DNA of 64,000 nt from Oryzias latipes (Eukaryota; Chordata; Actinopteri; Beloniformes; Adrianichthyidae), in contig NC_019867.2 in the NCBI RefSeq assembly GCF_002234675.1, positions 7,367,561-7,431,560 on the forward strand, read 5' to 3'. Positions within the stretch are counted from its first letter, which is position 1. Each line of letters begins with the position of its first letter. Made by a program: the position numbers and the translations under genes. This document shows, in pieces, positions 1-12,971 of the stretch. The notes under the pieces were generated by a model. That model saw only the letters and a program-made list of their open reading frames with translations. It was not told where the DNA came from and ran no database searches.

Positions 1-1360
1 TTATTCTCATTATGAACAGCGCTACATATTTCAAGCTTATTGTAACAGATAAGTACTGTACTAGATGTAATGAATAATGAACGGACCACAACATTTTGTT
101 TCCGTAAAACGCAGCAGAATACAGCTCCAGCTTGAGCTGGAGGCACATGTTTTAATTTATTCAGAAACTGTTTGCAATGCTGTGAAAAAAAGGTTGTTTT
201 ATGTTTAGTGAACAGTTACAATAATCGGTACAGTTGGCAAAATATTCCCAGATTCAGACTGCTGGGCTCGATAACTCTTAATAAATGTTCAAGAGACAGC
301 CAGTGTCTCTGTCATTTTGACCTACAAAGGTATTTTAAAAGAAGAAAGATTGTTTTTTTCTCTTTCTTTTTAATGATAATGATGCTCAGCTGCTGCTGAC
401 GGCTGCTAAGGGACCGTCTACAAAGTGCAATCTCCAGTAAAACGTGATTTAAATAAAAATCTGTAATCGTCTCAGAAACGATCAAAACAAATAAATGGCT
501 ACACTGATATGAGCTAGTCATGAAAACTCATCATCATTCATGCTACAACAACAATTTTAGAAAAAGTCATTCATTTTTAATAATGTTTCATATAGATATG
601 AATCACAAATGATCAAAAATGTTTATTATTTCTAAAAGGCTAAAAGCTACAGTTACCAAACTTTCCCAAATGACTTATTATCACCCGTTTGTAATAGTAA
701 ATAGTTAACTACAGTTTCTAGTTGATGAATTCATTAATTTTTTACAAAGGTATTAGATGAGGACTCGATATTAGCAGATTCTCAAAATCAAATTAATCTG
801 AATGAAATCTGGGCCAAACAAACGTGATCGGGCACCCCGAGTGAATATTACTGCTAAAGGCCGAACTTTCTATACTTGTGGTTCTTTGTGTTTTACCCTT
901 TAACACCAGAGCTGTCACCAGTGACTGTAAAATAATAGACGCTCTTCCAAGTACTGTAACTATTTAACCGTAATTGCGTAAACGGTTGAAGAGTTACAGT
1001 AGCTCAAAGAACATCAACACTGGAGCTAAAGCTCCGATGTTAGAGTTAAATATAATTGATTTAATTTGTGCTGCTAAAAATCGTGTTATTCTTTAACTTT
1101 AAACAAAACCCAGTTTCTCTTCAGAAAATGTAACTGATGATTTCTTTCCCTCCAAGCTGGTGCTTGATGCGTCTGGCCATGGTTCAGCTGGTCTTGGTCA
1201 ACCTCAAGTCCTTTTACCCAATGGCAGGATACGATCTGTTGGGTAAACAATAAAAATACCCCCATCACGCTAGCATCTTTAATCCAGATGAGTGCTGCCC
1301 TACTTTTCCTCACCATTCCCGTCTCCTCGTTTCTGTGTATTGCTTTTTTTCCTGACACAG
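1..1360. other. dmxl1: dmxl1 intron (window start), no gene seen
   Basis: The sequence upstream of the first recognised dmxl1 exon is AT-rich with no convincing exon. It ends in a normal pyrimidine tract and acceptor (TTTTTTTCCTGACACAG). It is interpreted as the intron preceding exon 1361-1562. Confidence 0.6.
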
Positions 1361-4300
1361 ATTTGCCCGTGGCCTCCCCTCTGTGTCACGCTGTGCTGAA
1401 GACTCTGCAGCGCTGGGAGCAGGTGCTGCAGAAGAGACTAGAGATCTTCGGGGGCCCCCCACCCAAATACATCTCCACCCACCTTCAAGATGAGAGCATC
1501 ACACCAGGCCCTGCTTTGCTGAGACACAAAGCCCTGTTTGAACCATGCAACACCCCGTTCAGGTAGCGTCACGCTTTTCCTTTAGAACCTCTTGACCTTT
1601 TTTTTTCTTCTTGTATTTGTCTCTATTCTTGTTCAATAATAAAGACTTCCAGCTCCAAGCAGCCTTTCCCATTCACAGCTGCACAGCCTTCAGCCCTCTG
1701 CTTTGTGATGCCACACTGTAACATCACCATTAACCTTGGATTACATAAGAGCTTTATCTCTGAGTCACCATGGCGTCCCCATTGAGGTGACATGAGCAAA
1801 GGTGATGGTGTCATTGTTACCCCAAATTTGTGTCTCTTTTTTCTTGATGCCCCCAGAAGCCCAAAGGCAAACATTGACATTGGAAAGACCTGCTGATTAC
1901 ACAGTCATTTCTGTTTGCCTTTTTTTCAAATAGTTGCAAATGTGTATTTGTCAGGGAGGTAAAAGATTCAGATGCGTATAAAAAAAATGATCTAGTCATG
2001 AGAGAAACGGCAGTATCTGTTGGTAAAGAGATATGAAATCGAAATGAATAATCGGTTTCTGGCAAACATTGTCCGTTTCTCTTCCTGTTGTGTCTCTACT
2101 GTTTTTGCCTTTTTATGTCAATGTGATGCAAACAAAAATGTCCAATCACAGGCTTCCTTTTACCAAGACGAGTCCATTGCAATTGGTTGAAGATGAACCA
2201 CATCAAGGGATGTGTTGTGTTCACTAAACACGAAAATAACCTGTTTTTTCCACGGCACTGCAAACAAAATCTGAACAAATTAATTAATATCACACGCTTT
2301 TTTGAACCACAAAGAGCAAAATGGTCTAAAAGACCCCAAATTTCAGGTTTTTATTTTAGAATTCGGCATGTCCTTCAGACATTTTTGTTTTTGTTGCTTA
2401 AAACAAAAAGTTCTGGCAAAAAAATATTTTTTCTGATAAAAGGAATTTTCATTTATAGTTTTAAAACGCCAAATGACTAATGAATATCTAAATTGTATCC
2501 ATTTAAGTCAATTATCTTTGTGGACCATATACGGAGATCCGTATTGAATCATGTGGGGGAAAGATGCCCACTCCTAATAAATGTCATTCTAAACGGCTGC
2601 CTCAATTAAAGTGATTGGAAAATCAACTTTACATTCTCCACACTTATAGGTTTGTTTGATTCAAACGGCTGCATTGTTTTAAAGAAAAAAATGTATTTTA
2701 ACTTTTTTCCAGGTGTTTTTGTATGAAAAAGAAAAAATATTTAGACGAGACTTGAGAAGATTTATGTGTGAACCAAAAAGAGCTTTTTTTGCTTTTTTTT
2801 GTCATTTCGAAACAAGATGGTGCTTCTTCTGAGGTGATGCAGATTTTAGGCGGTTGTTATTGGATCTCTCTAGGAACATGTTTGCTTACTTCCATGTATG
2901 TGTGGGGAAACGTGAAAATCATTGTCCAACACTTTAAAAAGCTTTTTGCCTTTTTTTTTTTCAGCAAAATTGAAAATGGTTTTGCTAATGTTTTAAATTG
3001 TTTTAAAGACATTAAAACAAATAAAATAAAATACTTCCTTAAACTCTGACCATAACCAATAAATCAGTGTTTGATTTATAGTCTATAATAGGCTATAATT
3101 AGTATTCAGAAACAAAAAAAGCTGTTGCAACTGTTTCAGGCTGTTTTCCATTCATTAAACTAAAGACAGATGAGTGCAAAATACCTCACTGATAATTTCC
3201 CCAATTTTTCCATAGAAAATGACATTTCTACATTATCTGCCATAAAGTGGCATTTTCTTTATTTTAAGAGTTTCTGTTAGTCACTTTTAATTTATTATCA
3301 CCCATTTAAAAAAAATTGTAATGTGCTTGTTTTTCACAGAGCTAGCCACTCTTCTGCTCTGCCAGTGAAACGTTTATGGCAGTATTTGGTGAAGCAGGAA
3401 GAACTGCAGGAGACGTTCATTAGAAACATTTTCACCAAAAAACATGGTTCAAATCAGGTAAGTGAAAGTTCCCCAACGGTTTGACCCACTCTGTGTTAAC
3501 CGACACTAATTAACACAATATTTTGTTGTGATAGTATCGCCCCAGATGTGTTCTATCATGATTGTTTTAATATCCTGGCTAAAAATGGTGATGTTTTTTG
3601 TGTGGGAGAATCTGCATGACAACTGCACCTGCATGACAACAATTTCATTTGTGTTTTAAATAATTACACCCTGAGTGATTAACACCTCCAGTAATTGAAT
3701 CTGTGTATCTGCATGTCATTGTTGTGTGTTTCTTGTGTGTTGGTCTACCTTGTGCTGCTTCCCAAATCACTAAAGTCGGACCAGGCTGACAATATGAAAT
3801 GTTCAGGAATGGACGAGACAGGAAACAACCAGGTACCGCTGCTTCAGATCAGCTATTGCTTATAGTAGAACAGTATAGTGAGCATCTTTTTAATAGCTTG
3901 CTGTTTTATTTTGAACTGTCCACCTGGGTTTTATATTGGGATAAAAAGTGTTTGTCAGTATCTTCAAGTTGTCCAACTTAAAAGCTATGAGGTCTGTAAT
4001 ATTCATCATAAAAAAATATTAACTGTAACACAAATAATCCAGGATATCACATTTTGATTTCCCACCCTCTATGGCACATGTGTCAAACTCAAGGCCTGAG
4101 AGAGCATAAAAGTGTTAAATTTCTTAAAATAAAAAATAAAAATTGGTGTGTATTTATTCATATCTAGGGGGAATTGAAATATCCGATTGGACAACTATAC
4201 ATTAGGACTTAAACACTGTCCATATAACCTAACCTGACAGAATCAAATTTAAAAAGGATTTATAATAGAGTTACAAGTAAACATGTTTTCTGTGCAACTG

Positions 4301-7300
4301 CAGTTGTCAATTTAAAAAGTTAGAATAAATAAAAAATGAGTTATTTAACATTTTGGGTAGGTACATTTATTTTTCAGTTATATTTGGCCCTTTGAGGACC
4401 GCTACTATGTTGATGTGGCCCTCGGTGAAAATGAGTTTGACACCCCTGCTCTATGGCATGCTGATCCCCCTCGCATCCATTATTTTGCCTCACACACCAC
4501 CATAAAACATAACATTAGTAGTTTCATGACAAGTGTGTGAACAAGTAAAATTTGAGGTGGGTTTTTGTTTTAAATGTTAAAGGTTTTTTTTTATAAATAA
4601 AGTTTGATTTGATTCGGGGTGAAACTGTCTTTTTTGGGATCACATCCAACTTGGACATACTTCTTGTAAAACGTAAGATAAATGTCACGTTTTTGGTATA
4701 TTTAATTTTAAATAAATTTGTTAAAAAATATCACTGATATGCATAAATGTGTGATGAAGCATATTCAAATGAGTAAAGACCGTTTTTGTCTTCATCTATG
4801 TGGCAATCTTTCATTTGTTGCGTCACGACAACGTTGTGCAGTTAGACCACTTTAATGTGATCTTTAACATACTCATGGATGGAGATGTCTAAGCCCCTCC
4901 CCCAACAGCGCCTAAAACTAAAGTTAAATCGTTTTGTTAAAAGGATTTAGTTGTACAATGGTGCAAAAAATAAGGTCAATAACAAAATGTAACCCTGATT
5001 AACAATGACAGAGGTCAAAGGTTGGTCTTCACCAGGTTTCCATTCACTGTAGCTGCTTTTTTGGTCCATTCTTCCATGTGGAACTTCTCTAGAGCTGTGA
5101 AGTTTTGGGGCTGTTGCTGGGCAACACAGACTCCAATGCATTGTTTTCCCCATAGCTACTCCGGGTCCGGGTGATGTGCTTGGGATTATTGTTAGCGGGA
5201 AGATCCATCCATGTTTCATCCTCACACTGATGAAAGGAGGTTTTTATCCAACATCTCACCATACATGGTTCCATTCATCAATTCCCTTCACACGGATCAG
5301 TCATCCTCACCCTTTTAAAGAAAAGCAGCCACAAAGCATGATATTTCCACCCCCATGCCTCATGATGGGGATGGTATTCCTGGAATGTAATTCCCTACAA
5401 ACGCGGCTAAATACTTCTTTTCTGCACCATTATTCGAATAAGTTCTTTAAAAATCAATGTGATTTCTTGGATTCTTTTTTTTATACATTCTGGCTCTTAG
5501 TGTTGAAATCTTTCTATGATGGAAATTACAGACCTCTCATCTTTTTAAGTGGGACAACTTGCAGAATCAGTGGCAGGCCCTCTGTGTATTTAACAGAATG
5601 TTCTCCTTGTTTAGTGTTTCAAGAAATTCTCTGGTCTTTGATTGGCAGATACTGGGAGATCAAACCATTAAAAACAGGTCCTTTATAGACCTGCCTTTAT
5701 GAAATGTTATTAATTTAGCAACATACCAACACAAGTAAAACTCAGTTAAATATCATTTTAAAAGCTTTCATGGGTAAAAAGAGCGTTCCCATTTGCAGAA
5801 TAATCAGTTTAGTGTGAGTAATCTTTAATGGAACAAGACCATATTGTATATGACATAAATCACGCTGCAGTTTGCATGGCTCTAATTATACCTTACTACA
5901 GACACAGGCATGCACACGCTGTGTCACGTACTCTGTCTGTTCCACTTGGAATGAAGATGTGACAGCAGATTTAATAATAAATGATGAACGTGTGATCTTG
6001 TCAGAAATACAGAAGATTTATTTTTAGGGCCACAAACTCCAAATGCTAATGTCAGGTTTTGATCCTAATCTTAGATCCCACTATCTAAATATTCATGGAA
6101 ATGTGAGGCATTAATCTTAAATTCTACCCTACGCCGTTGCTTTGTCGACGGTTTCTATTCTCCGGCCTTAAGTGTGCAAGCTGCCACATTGGAGGTACTC
6201 CATTTGGTTCAGTGGTAATTAACCCGCACTCTCAGAGGAACAACTATGAAGCTAAACAGCTTCATATTAATGAGCCTAAAACTGTCGCTGTGAATCTGCT
6301 TCCTACAGGGACTATGTTCTCAGTGAAAATGGCAAAACACCATTTTTAGATTCCTGCAAGTCAGGTTTATTTCACGTCAACAGTAAATGCTTTCGACTCT
6401 TTTCTTCTTGACTAAATGTAAAGATTTGATCTAATCTTGAATAGCACTTGCATCAAAACCTTTAAACTTCTCCACATAAGATGCAGAACTGCAGTTCAGG
6501 CTTCATTGCTGCACTGTGTGATTAAGCTTTTACATTTATTCTGTACTTATACATTTATTCTGAGGTTTCTGCGGTCATTCAGTCGGTGGCATTAAAGACA
6601 CACTCCAATTATCTTTTGAGCAATCTTAAAAGCATTCCCAGTGGTCTTTTTTTCATGATTATGACATTTTATCTCAAATAGAAAAAATAAAAATGTTGTT
6701 TTCCAGAACATAGTTTCTGCAGAGCAGCAGTAGTTAATTGAAAATTCACCTCTGAGTTGTGAGCGGGACTCCTGGCATGAAGTAACCCCGCCTTCCCCTT
6801 CCTATTACTCAGTGCTTTGTTTACACGCTCTCCTGCTAGCTTACAGCCCCTCATAACCCCCAATCTAACATTATTGCTGCAACAAAATTGGCGAGCCATA
6901 TTGAAGCTATCCAGCCGTACAGTTTTGATCCAGATGCCAGCTCACACGAGGAAAATAAAGATATATTTTTGATATTTATATTTGTCTGCACGTGGATTCA
7001 TCAGAATAAGGCAGAGCAGGGAGCTTGTGGCCCTCCCAGTGTATTTTCTACATTACAAATAAGATCTCTAAGAGCATTTTTTTCATTTGATTTAAATAAA
7101 GAAATACCCAGAAATGCAATTTTGAGCAACATTTCCTAATTGAAGTCCTCCATAACCAGAAAAATGCCACAGAAACACACAAACCAATAAGAAGCAGAAA
7201 TAATGCAGAGCGATGCTTTAGGCGCAAAACAGTTACCGGTGTTCTGCTCACCTCTCAATTTGTAATGTAGTTGTGTATATATGTATATATATTTTCAGAT

Positions 7301-10300
7301 TTAAAGCAGTTACTACAATAAAAAAGGTGTTTGTCAAAGTTTTAGTTGAAATGCTTAAATGTTTGTATTGTTTATGCATTTATTTATTCATTTTTGCCAC
7401 AGACCGAGTCGGATCAGAACAGTGGCGGGGGGAAAGCACGCATCATTCACAAGGAATCGGACATCATCACCGCTTTTGCGATCAACAAGGTAAACTCATT
7501 CAAATTTCCCAAAAAAGTGAAATGTTGTTGGTGGTCTCCAAAGATGGTCTCTTGTTTAAATTCAGTTATCAGTTTGGATAAATCTGTACTTGTGCTTTTT
7601 TTTAGCCCTTATAATTCCTGGAAATTTTCTAAGAAATAGATCTGATCATCCTTATTTTTAACTGTTGAACCAATATTTGTTCATCAATGACATTCTTTAC
7701 TTTTAATGGTTTCCTTTTGCTAAAAAGTTTTCAAGCTTCTCTTATCAATATTTTCAATCAAATAAAACAAAAAAACAGAAATGGACGCTCTGAACCAACA
7801 ATTTACCGGTATTTATAAACGTTTCAAAGCCTCGTCAGTGTTTTCTCATAGCCGCTGCTGAAAAACCCTTAAAGTAACATTAGGTCCTAAAATCCAAACA
7901 TCAGCTCTGCACCATCACTGTAAGTGACAGCTTGATTATGACGCACTAGGAGATGGAACGTGAACGCAGGCTCTGGCCAGCAGGGGAGTTAGAGGGGAGG
8001 GTGAGTCCTCCTTGAGCACACTTCAGATTAATCATATCTGATGTGGAGAAGCCCTGAGACTCGACCTTTTCCATGCTTCACCGTGCCCCCTGTTCTCCGT
8101 CTCTCCCATTCCTCACTTCCTGTCTTTGTTTGTTTCCTAGGCTAACCGTAATTGCTTAGTCATGGCCTCGACCCACGACATTCAGGAGCTGGACGTGTCT
8201 TCCATCTTGGCCACACAGATCCTGACGTGGATCGATGACGAGGAGCCTGAAGCCAAAGGGTATGAAGGCAACCTGTGGCTTTGCATTTCCTCACTGTACT
8301 TTCTCACTCTCCCACCAAAGAAGCTCCAAATATTACTGAATTATGGGTCATTTGTGTTGTTCCAATGTTTTCTACTTTGATTATCAATTAGATGATAACT
8401 TTCCAGTGTGCAAAGTCATCAATGTGTCATTTCTTTTCTTTCTGTAGTGTTGGAGGTGATGACTTCCTGGTGGTCCACGCACGGGATGACTTTGCTGCCC
8501 TCCACGGCACCACTCCGTACACCCACAGCAGCCCTGGGACACCTATCAACGTGCCCTGGCTGGGGGCCATGCAGACAGGCAGGGGTGCGGCTGTGGTAAG
8601 CTAGCTGTGCTGTCTGACTGGGTTTGGTGGTAAAACCTATCAGGGTTTTGTTGTTTATTCTGGGCATCCGTCAGGGCTTTGAAAAGCTCAGTCACTTAAA
8701 AGCTGATCATTCATCACATGTTAATATGTCAGAAGTTTTCAAATAAAAAAACTTCTAAGTGAGTAAAAGTGATCCATAACTTAACTAAAGATAAATGCCA
8801 CCAGTTGGGGGAATGCTCATCGTCTTTCTCCAAAAAGAAAAACAAAGTGTTTCTGTTTGTTTGCCAGACACATCATTGCTGATAAATTTAGCTTCACTTT
8901 CTGACTTCCTGTAGAAAATTTGCTGCCTGATTTATAAAACAGTGATTGAGGTCTTTAGTAGTTATTTAGGGATCTGTGCTCTCTGGTTTGTTACTGTTAC
9001 ACAGAGGAAACAGCGAGTTCAAAGTTTTACAGGTTGAAGACAGCTAAAAGATTATTTTGAAATAATAAAGCAGAGATAGACATTACCATTTGTGTGTTTC
9101 TTGTGTAAAATGGGAAATATTTGGAAAATGGCAGCTGATCTACAGTCATTTAAAAGCTTACAGTTTATTGGAGAACCATTTTTTAGATGTTGAGTTATGT
9201 TTTTAAAAGAAAACTGTTGTTAATTACCAACAACTTTTTCCTTTTTTCATTTTTTAGATGATCAAAAGAAACATCAACAACGTCAGAAGAATGACCTCTC
9301 ATCCCACTCTGCCCTACTGTAAGTACAGCACTCTTTATGGATTCAGCAACTGAACCATTTTTGTGCAATATTTACCTCTGTTGGGTGTTCTATTTTTTTT
9401 TTTTTTTTGACCTCATAAAATGCTTTTATTTTGAAAAATCACTACAGCGCTCTTCAGCTGCTTCCTATATTAAGGATAAATGCTTCTTGAACTGTGTAAA
9501 AATTACCTTCAGCCCTTTTTTTTTTGTGCTAAATCCTGATGAATCATTTGAAGCGCATTAGAATGTAAGCCCTGCTGTCGGTCTCAGTCATTGTATTCTG
9601 TGTGTCAGACCTGACAGGAGCTCAGGACGGCAGTGTGAGGATGTTTGAGTGGGGGCATTCCCAGCAGATCACCTGCTTCAGGAGTCCAGGCAACTCCAGA
9701 GTGACCAGGATACGCTTCAACCACCAGGGAAACAAGGTGACAGAGTCACAAGAGTGACGACTTTCTACTGTTAACGACCACCTTCAGACCTCAGGCCTTA
9801 TAATTAGGCTGTACAATGATCTATGCGGATTTTAGAAGCCTTTTGTTCAATCATGGATCCCTGTTCGAACTTGGTCTTTAGCACATATTGTTACTCGGCT
9901 AAATAAAGATGTTTCAAGCCAATTGTTGCTTCTGCCAGTGCTATCTTATCTACTTTATCAAGCCAAAAATTTCTGGAAAAACAAACCTCTCATACTTACT
10001 TGCTTAAACAGTACATGGGCATGTGAGATAATTTGGGGTAAAAGTCAAATATAAATTGGCAAATGCATTAAAATGCCATGGAGTAATGTTAAAACATGCT
10101 GCTACGGCGTTTGAACGCCAGCAGTCACTTTTAAAACTAACCACTAATGCATTTAAATGCAGCAGGGTCACATTCAAAGCATGCTGCAACCGGTTTTAAA
10201 AGCATCGTTCTAAAGCAAACCACAGATGCATTTAAATGAGATGCCTTTTTGTTCAAAAAAGGCTGCAAATGCAGAGAAAAGCATCACACTAAACAAGATC

Positions 10301-12971
10301 AAACACATTCAAAACTAACCACAAATTCATTTAAATAAAATGAGTTAAAATATGCAGAGGATCCATGTAAACATAATACAACCAATGTTCAAAAATGCTG
10401 CAGATGCATTTGGATGCAAAATAGTGATGTCTTCAAAATGTTTCAGCAAATCCTGATATGTTTTATGTTTTTCTTCAGTTTGGTATTGTAGATGCTGATG
10501 GAGCTTTGAGTCTCTGGCAGACCAGCACAAGTGGAAATACACCCAAACCATATCTGGTAAAAAAAAAAAATAAAAAGAAGATGTTTGATATTCATTTCCC
10601 ATGTATCACTCTTCACATGCACGTTTCTCTGTGCCAGACTTTGCAGTGCCACAACAAGACAGCGCATGACTTTGTCTTTGTGGGCTCCTCTTCCCTCATC
10701 GCCACTGCAGGTCTTTCAACAGACAACAGGTATCAGACGTGTCTGTTATTCTCAGCCCAGCAGCTGAAAGCTGGTTCTTTTTCATTTAGCTTCACATAAA
10801 CACTGACCACAAAGATGTGTTGAAAAGGCTGGACAATGATGTGTTTTGTTTTTTCTTGGCCACAGAAATGTGTGTCTTTGGGACACTCTAGTGACTCCTG
10901 CCAACAGCCTCATACACGGTAAGACGCCTCACAAAGCAATTTTGTTCTCTGAATAGAATTTTGAATCAAGTCTTGTTATAGCTCTTTGGTTTTTTTAGTA
11001 GACCAGAAAAGCCTTTTGGTTTCCAGCAGACACAAAAACAACAGAATTCAGGTTGTTCCTCTCGTCTGTTCTGTAGCTTTCTGCTGCCACGACTCCGGCG
11101 CCACTGTGCTCTCCGTGGCCCCTAAGCGGCAGCTGCTCATCACCGGCGGGCGGAAAGGCTGGATCAGCGTCTTGGAGCTCCCCAACAGACACCAGCGGCA
11201 GAGCTTCCAGGCCCACGACTCTCCGGTCAAAGCTCTGGCTGTGGATTCAGTGGAGGACTGCTTCATCAGTGGATCGGCTGAGGGCAACATTAAGGTATAT
11301 TGATCATCTGGAGGATGGTTCATCACATTTAATGTGAACATTTATGAGCATATGTTGATGTTTTCATTGCTCGCTGAAAAACAGAGAGCAGACAATTTTG
11401 ATCTATTAGAGAATTTATTGCAATAAATAGTTTTGGAGCACCTTTTAAAACATTATTAATTTTGTATGATGGCTTCAAGAGTGAGGCGGTGGATATTCAA
11501 AGGGTTGTAACTCATTTCTACTTCATAAAGCAGTGGCACTCCTGACAAAAAACCATCCTGCGGGGTGTTAGGCGCCCAGGTGTTAACGTCTCTGGCTCTC
11601 CTCCACCATCAGACTGTAGTGTTTATCCACGGGGGAAGGGGGGGCCCTTCCAAGTCAATACAAATCAATGGCTGTTGATGATCAAGCACCTGCTGGTGAC
11701 AACGGAGACGGATGGAGTCTTGGAAAGGAGAGGCAGGCCGAAAGCAGTTCTGATAGCGTTCACCTTGTGTGTTATCCAGAGGGAGCAGGTCTCTAATCTG
11801 GATGGAAACCACAAGGCTGTCACTCAAAGAGGAAGTCTGCGTGTCATCTAGATGTAAAGATATTGAAGCCTTGAAGAACACTTGTGATGTTATGCCTCAG
11901 TCTCATGCACCCGTACAGGCGTCTGCAGGTTTTTGGCTTGTCCTGGCCCATTTTGGTCCAAAGCATCTTTAGAGGAGCGCAGGTGTGTCGTGCAGTTCCC
12001 TTGAGGCCTCCTTAAGGAACGTCGTGAAAATGGAAAATACCATTATCGTGCCTGTGTTAAGTGCATCGTGAGGTACTTGACAGGATAATGTGAGTTGCAC
12101 GCACTTATGCCGTACCTTTACGCCCATGAGGTGCACGTACAAACTATGTGCAAATGCCACAAGGTGTGCAGGCGATACACGTTCCACACTATTGGGGGAA
12201 CCGGATTATAAGACACCATATATAATCCACATTAAGCGAGACGAAAGAGTCAGAGATTTTATTAGCGCCGTTTAGCTCTCAAGATTGCACTTGAACATCA
12301 GCAAACACAACCAGAGTTAATCTATATATAAGGCGCTCTAAATTATAAGGCCCGCTGTCATTTTTTTAAAAGCACGAAGGCTTATAGTGAGGATGGTATA
12401 GGCCAACACAAACTACCCTCCGATTGATCCGACCCCCCATCTCCCAACAGTCAGGCTGGAAGCTCGGAATATGGAGCGTAATGCACGTTATCGTGTGAGC
12501 AGAACAAAATAAAAGCTTTCACCCGCAGACGGTTTCCACCTGTAAGGACAGTCGTGACTAAGGCATTACTGAAGTCATCAGAACATTGAGATCATTTTTG
12601 CACACATTTGGAAGTTTAAGGAAGAAATAGAAGATTAAATAACTAAACGCATATATGTATATATATATAAAAACTCGTGTTGAGATCTTCGCCTACACAC
12701 CAAAATCCTCTTCTGTGTTTTCATCACACGTGTTCAGGTGTGGAGTCTGGCCTCGCAGAGTCTCCTCTACTCCTTCCCCAACGAACACGCCCGCCAGTCG
12801 CTGTTCAGGAACCTCGGGACGGGCGTGATGCAGATCGAGGTGGGACCAGCCAACCACGTCTTCTCCTGTGGCGCCGACGGGACCATGAAGATGAGGAGCC
12901 TTCCCAACCGCTTCAGCGTGGTGAACAGCAGCCACAGCAACGCCGGGAACAACGTCAAGTTCTTCATATAG
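1361..12971 (+). CDS. dmxl1: DmX-like protein 1 (Rabconnectin-3 family), 3' part, spliced
   Basis: This is the C-terminal part of a very large WD40-repeat protein whose family (Rabconnectin-3 alpha; DMXL1/DMXL2) assists V-ATPase assembly and organelle acidification. Exons that join in phase: 1361-1562, 3340-3457, 7403-7489, 8141-8259, 8448-8595, 9258-9318, 9609-9736, 10479-10556, 10638-10729, 10866-10918, 11077-11294, 12738-12971 (TAG stop). They encode about 511 residues; all borders are AG/GT. The family-specific stretch [20 protein letters not shown] (exon 2 here) is followed by [19 protein letters not shown]-type units then follow, including [44 protein letters not shown] and [12 protein letters not shown]. 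The wording ([19 protein letters not shown]) fits DMXL1 better than DMXL2. The first exon here begins in phase 1, so upstream exons lie outside the window. Confidence 0.95.
1563..3339. other. dmxl1: dmxl1 intron, no feature seen
   Basis: This AT-rich intron between two in-phase dmxl1 exons has scattered poly-T and poly-A runs. I recognised no gene or well-defined repeat in it. Confidence 0.6.
3776..3832 (+). other. dmxl1: possible in-frame cassette exon of dmxl1
   Basis: A 57-nt stretch open in the required phase 0 lies between constitutive exons 3340-3457 and 7403-7489. It is preceded by a weak AAG acceptor and followed by a GT donor (CAG/GTACCG). It would insert 19 residues, [19 protein letters not shown], before the [15 protein letters not shown] segment. 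Skipping it gives the join that aligns with the family. The polypyrimidine tract is poor, so this could be chance. Confidence 0.4.
4067..4456. mobile_element. hAT-type MITE with perfect 8-bp target duplication
   Basis: The element body is 4075-4448 (374 bp). Its ends are inverted: the left begins CACATGTGTCAAACTCA and the right end read on the other strand is CAGGGGTGTCAAACTCA. It is flanked by identical 8-bp copies of CTCTATGG (4067-4074 and 4449-4456), the target-duplication length typical of hAT transposons. It has no coding capacity, so it is a non-autonomous copy. The end sequence is one commonly seen in fish genomes. It lies in a dmxl1 intron. Confidence 0.85.
4955..5590 (-). mobile_element. 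decayed Tc1-like transposon
   Basis: Read on the minus strand, this resembles the 3' part of a common fish Tc1-like transposase gene: an [18 protein letters not shown] region near 5335-5370, then segments around 5060-5260 corresponding to the later catalytic region and the C-terminus. The right part (5440-5585) matches the usual non-coding terminal region of the element (CTTTTTAAGTGGGACAACTT near 5540). The middle of the gene is missing and the frame is broken, so this is an inactive fossil in a dmxl1 intron. Confidence 0.65.
6592..7180 (+). mobile_element. MITE family A, copy 1
   Basis: It starts TTAAAGACACACTCCAATTA and follows the family layout: a CAGTGGTCTTTT block, a GGCGGG-type GC patch, GCTTACAGCCCCTCA near 6838, GGCGAGC near 6889, and a right-hand part ending near CAGAAAAATGCCACAGAAACA. 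The last few bases of the right end are degraded. It is about 590 bp long, non-coding, and lies in a dmxl1 intron. Confidence 0.75.
10020..10430. repeat. degenerate tandem repeat, period about 80 bp
   Basis: Five related blocks are centred on GCATTTAAATG-like cores near 10066, 10149, 10228, 10327 and 10406, a spacing of about 79-99 bp. Accompanying words recur: CTAACCAC or CAAACCAC just before the core, and GTTCAAAAA or CATTCAAA after it. The array sits in the dmxl1 intron immediately before exon 10479-10556. Confidence 0.6.
11295..12737. other. dmxl1: last dmxl1 intron, repeat-rich
   Basis: This is the final intron. I see no coding exon in it. The part from about 11500 to 12190 is less AT-rich and looks like decayed repeat sequence, and 12194-12392 is a separately listed dispersed element. 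A short AT dinucleotide tract lies at about 12650-12670. Confidence 0.55.
12194..12392. repeat. dispersed repeat with TATAAG-type ends
   Basis: The left part contains CCGGATTATAAGACACCATA. The right part contains TATATATAAGGCGCTCTA and ends with GGCTTATAGTGA. The repeated phrase around 'TATAAGGCGC' in both orientations is characteristic of a non-autonomous repeat widespread in fish. Family name and exact ends are not established here. Confidence 0.5.

Noticed and set aside
5176..5688. 170-codon plus-strand ORF
   Set aside because: It is the antisense of the decayed Tc1-like element at 4955-5590.
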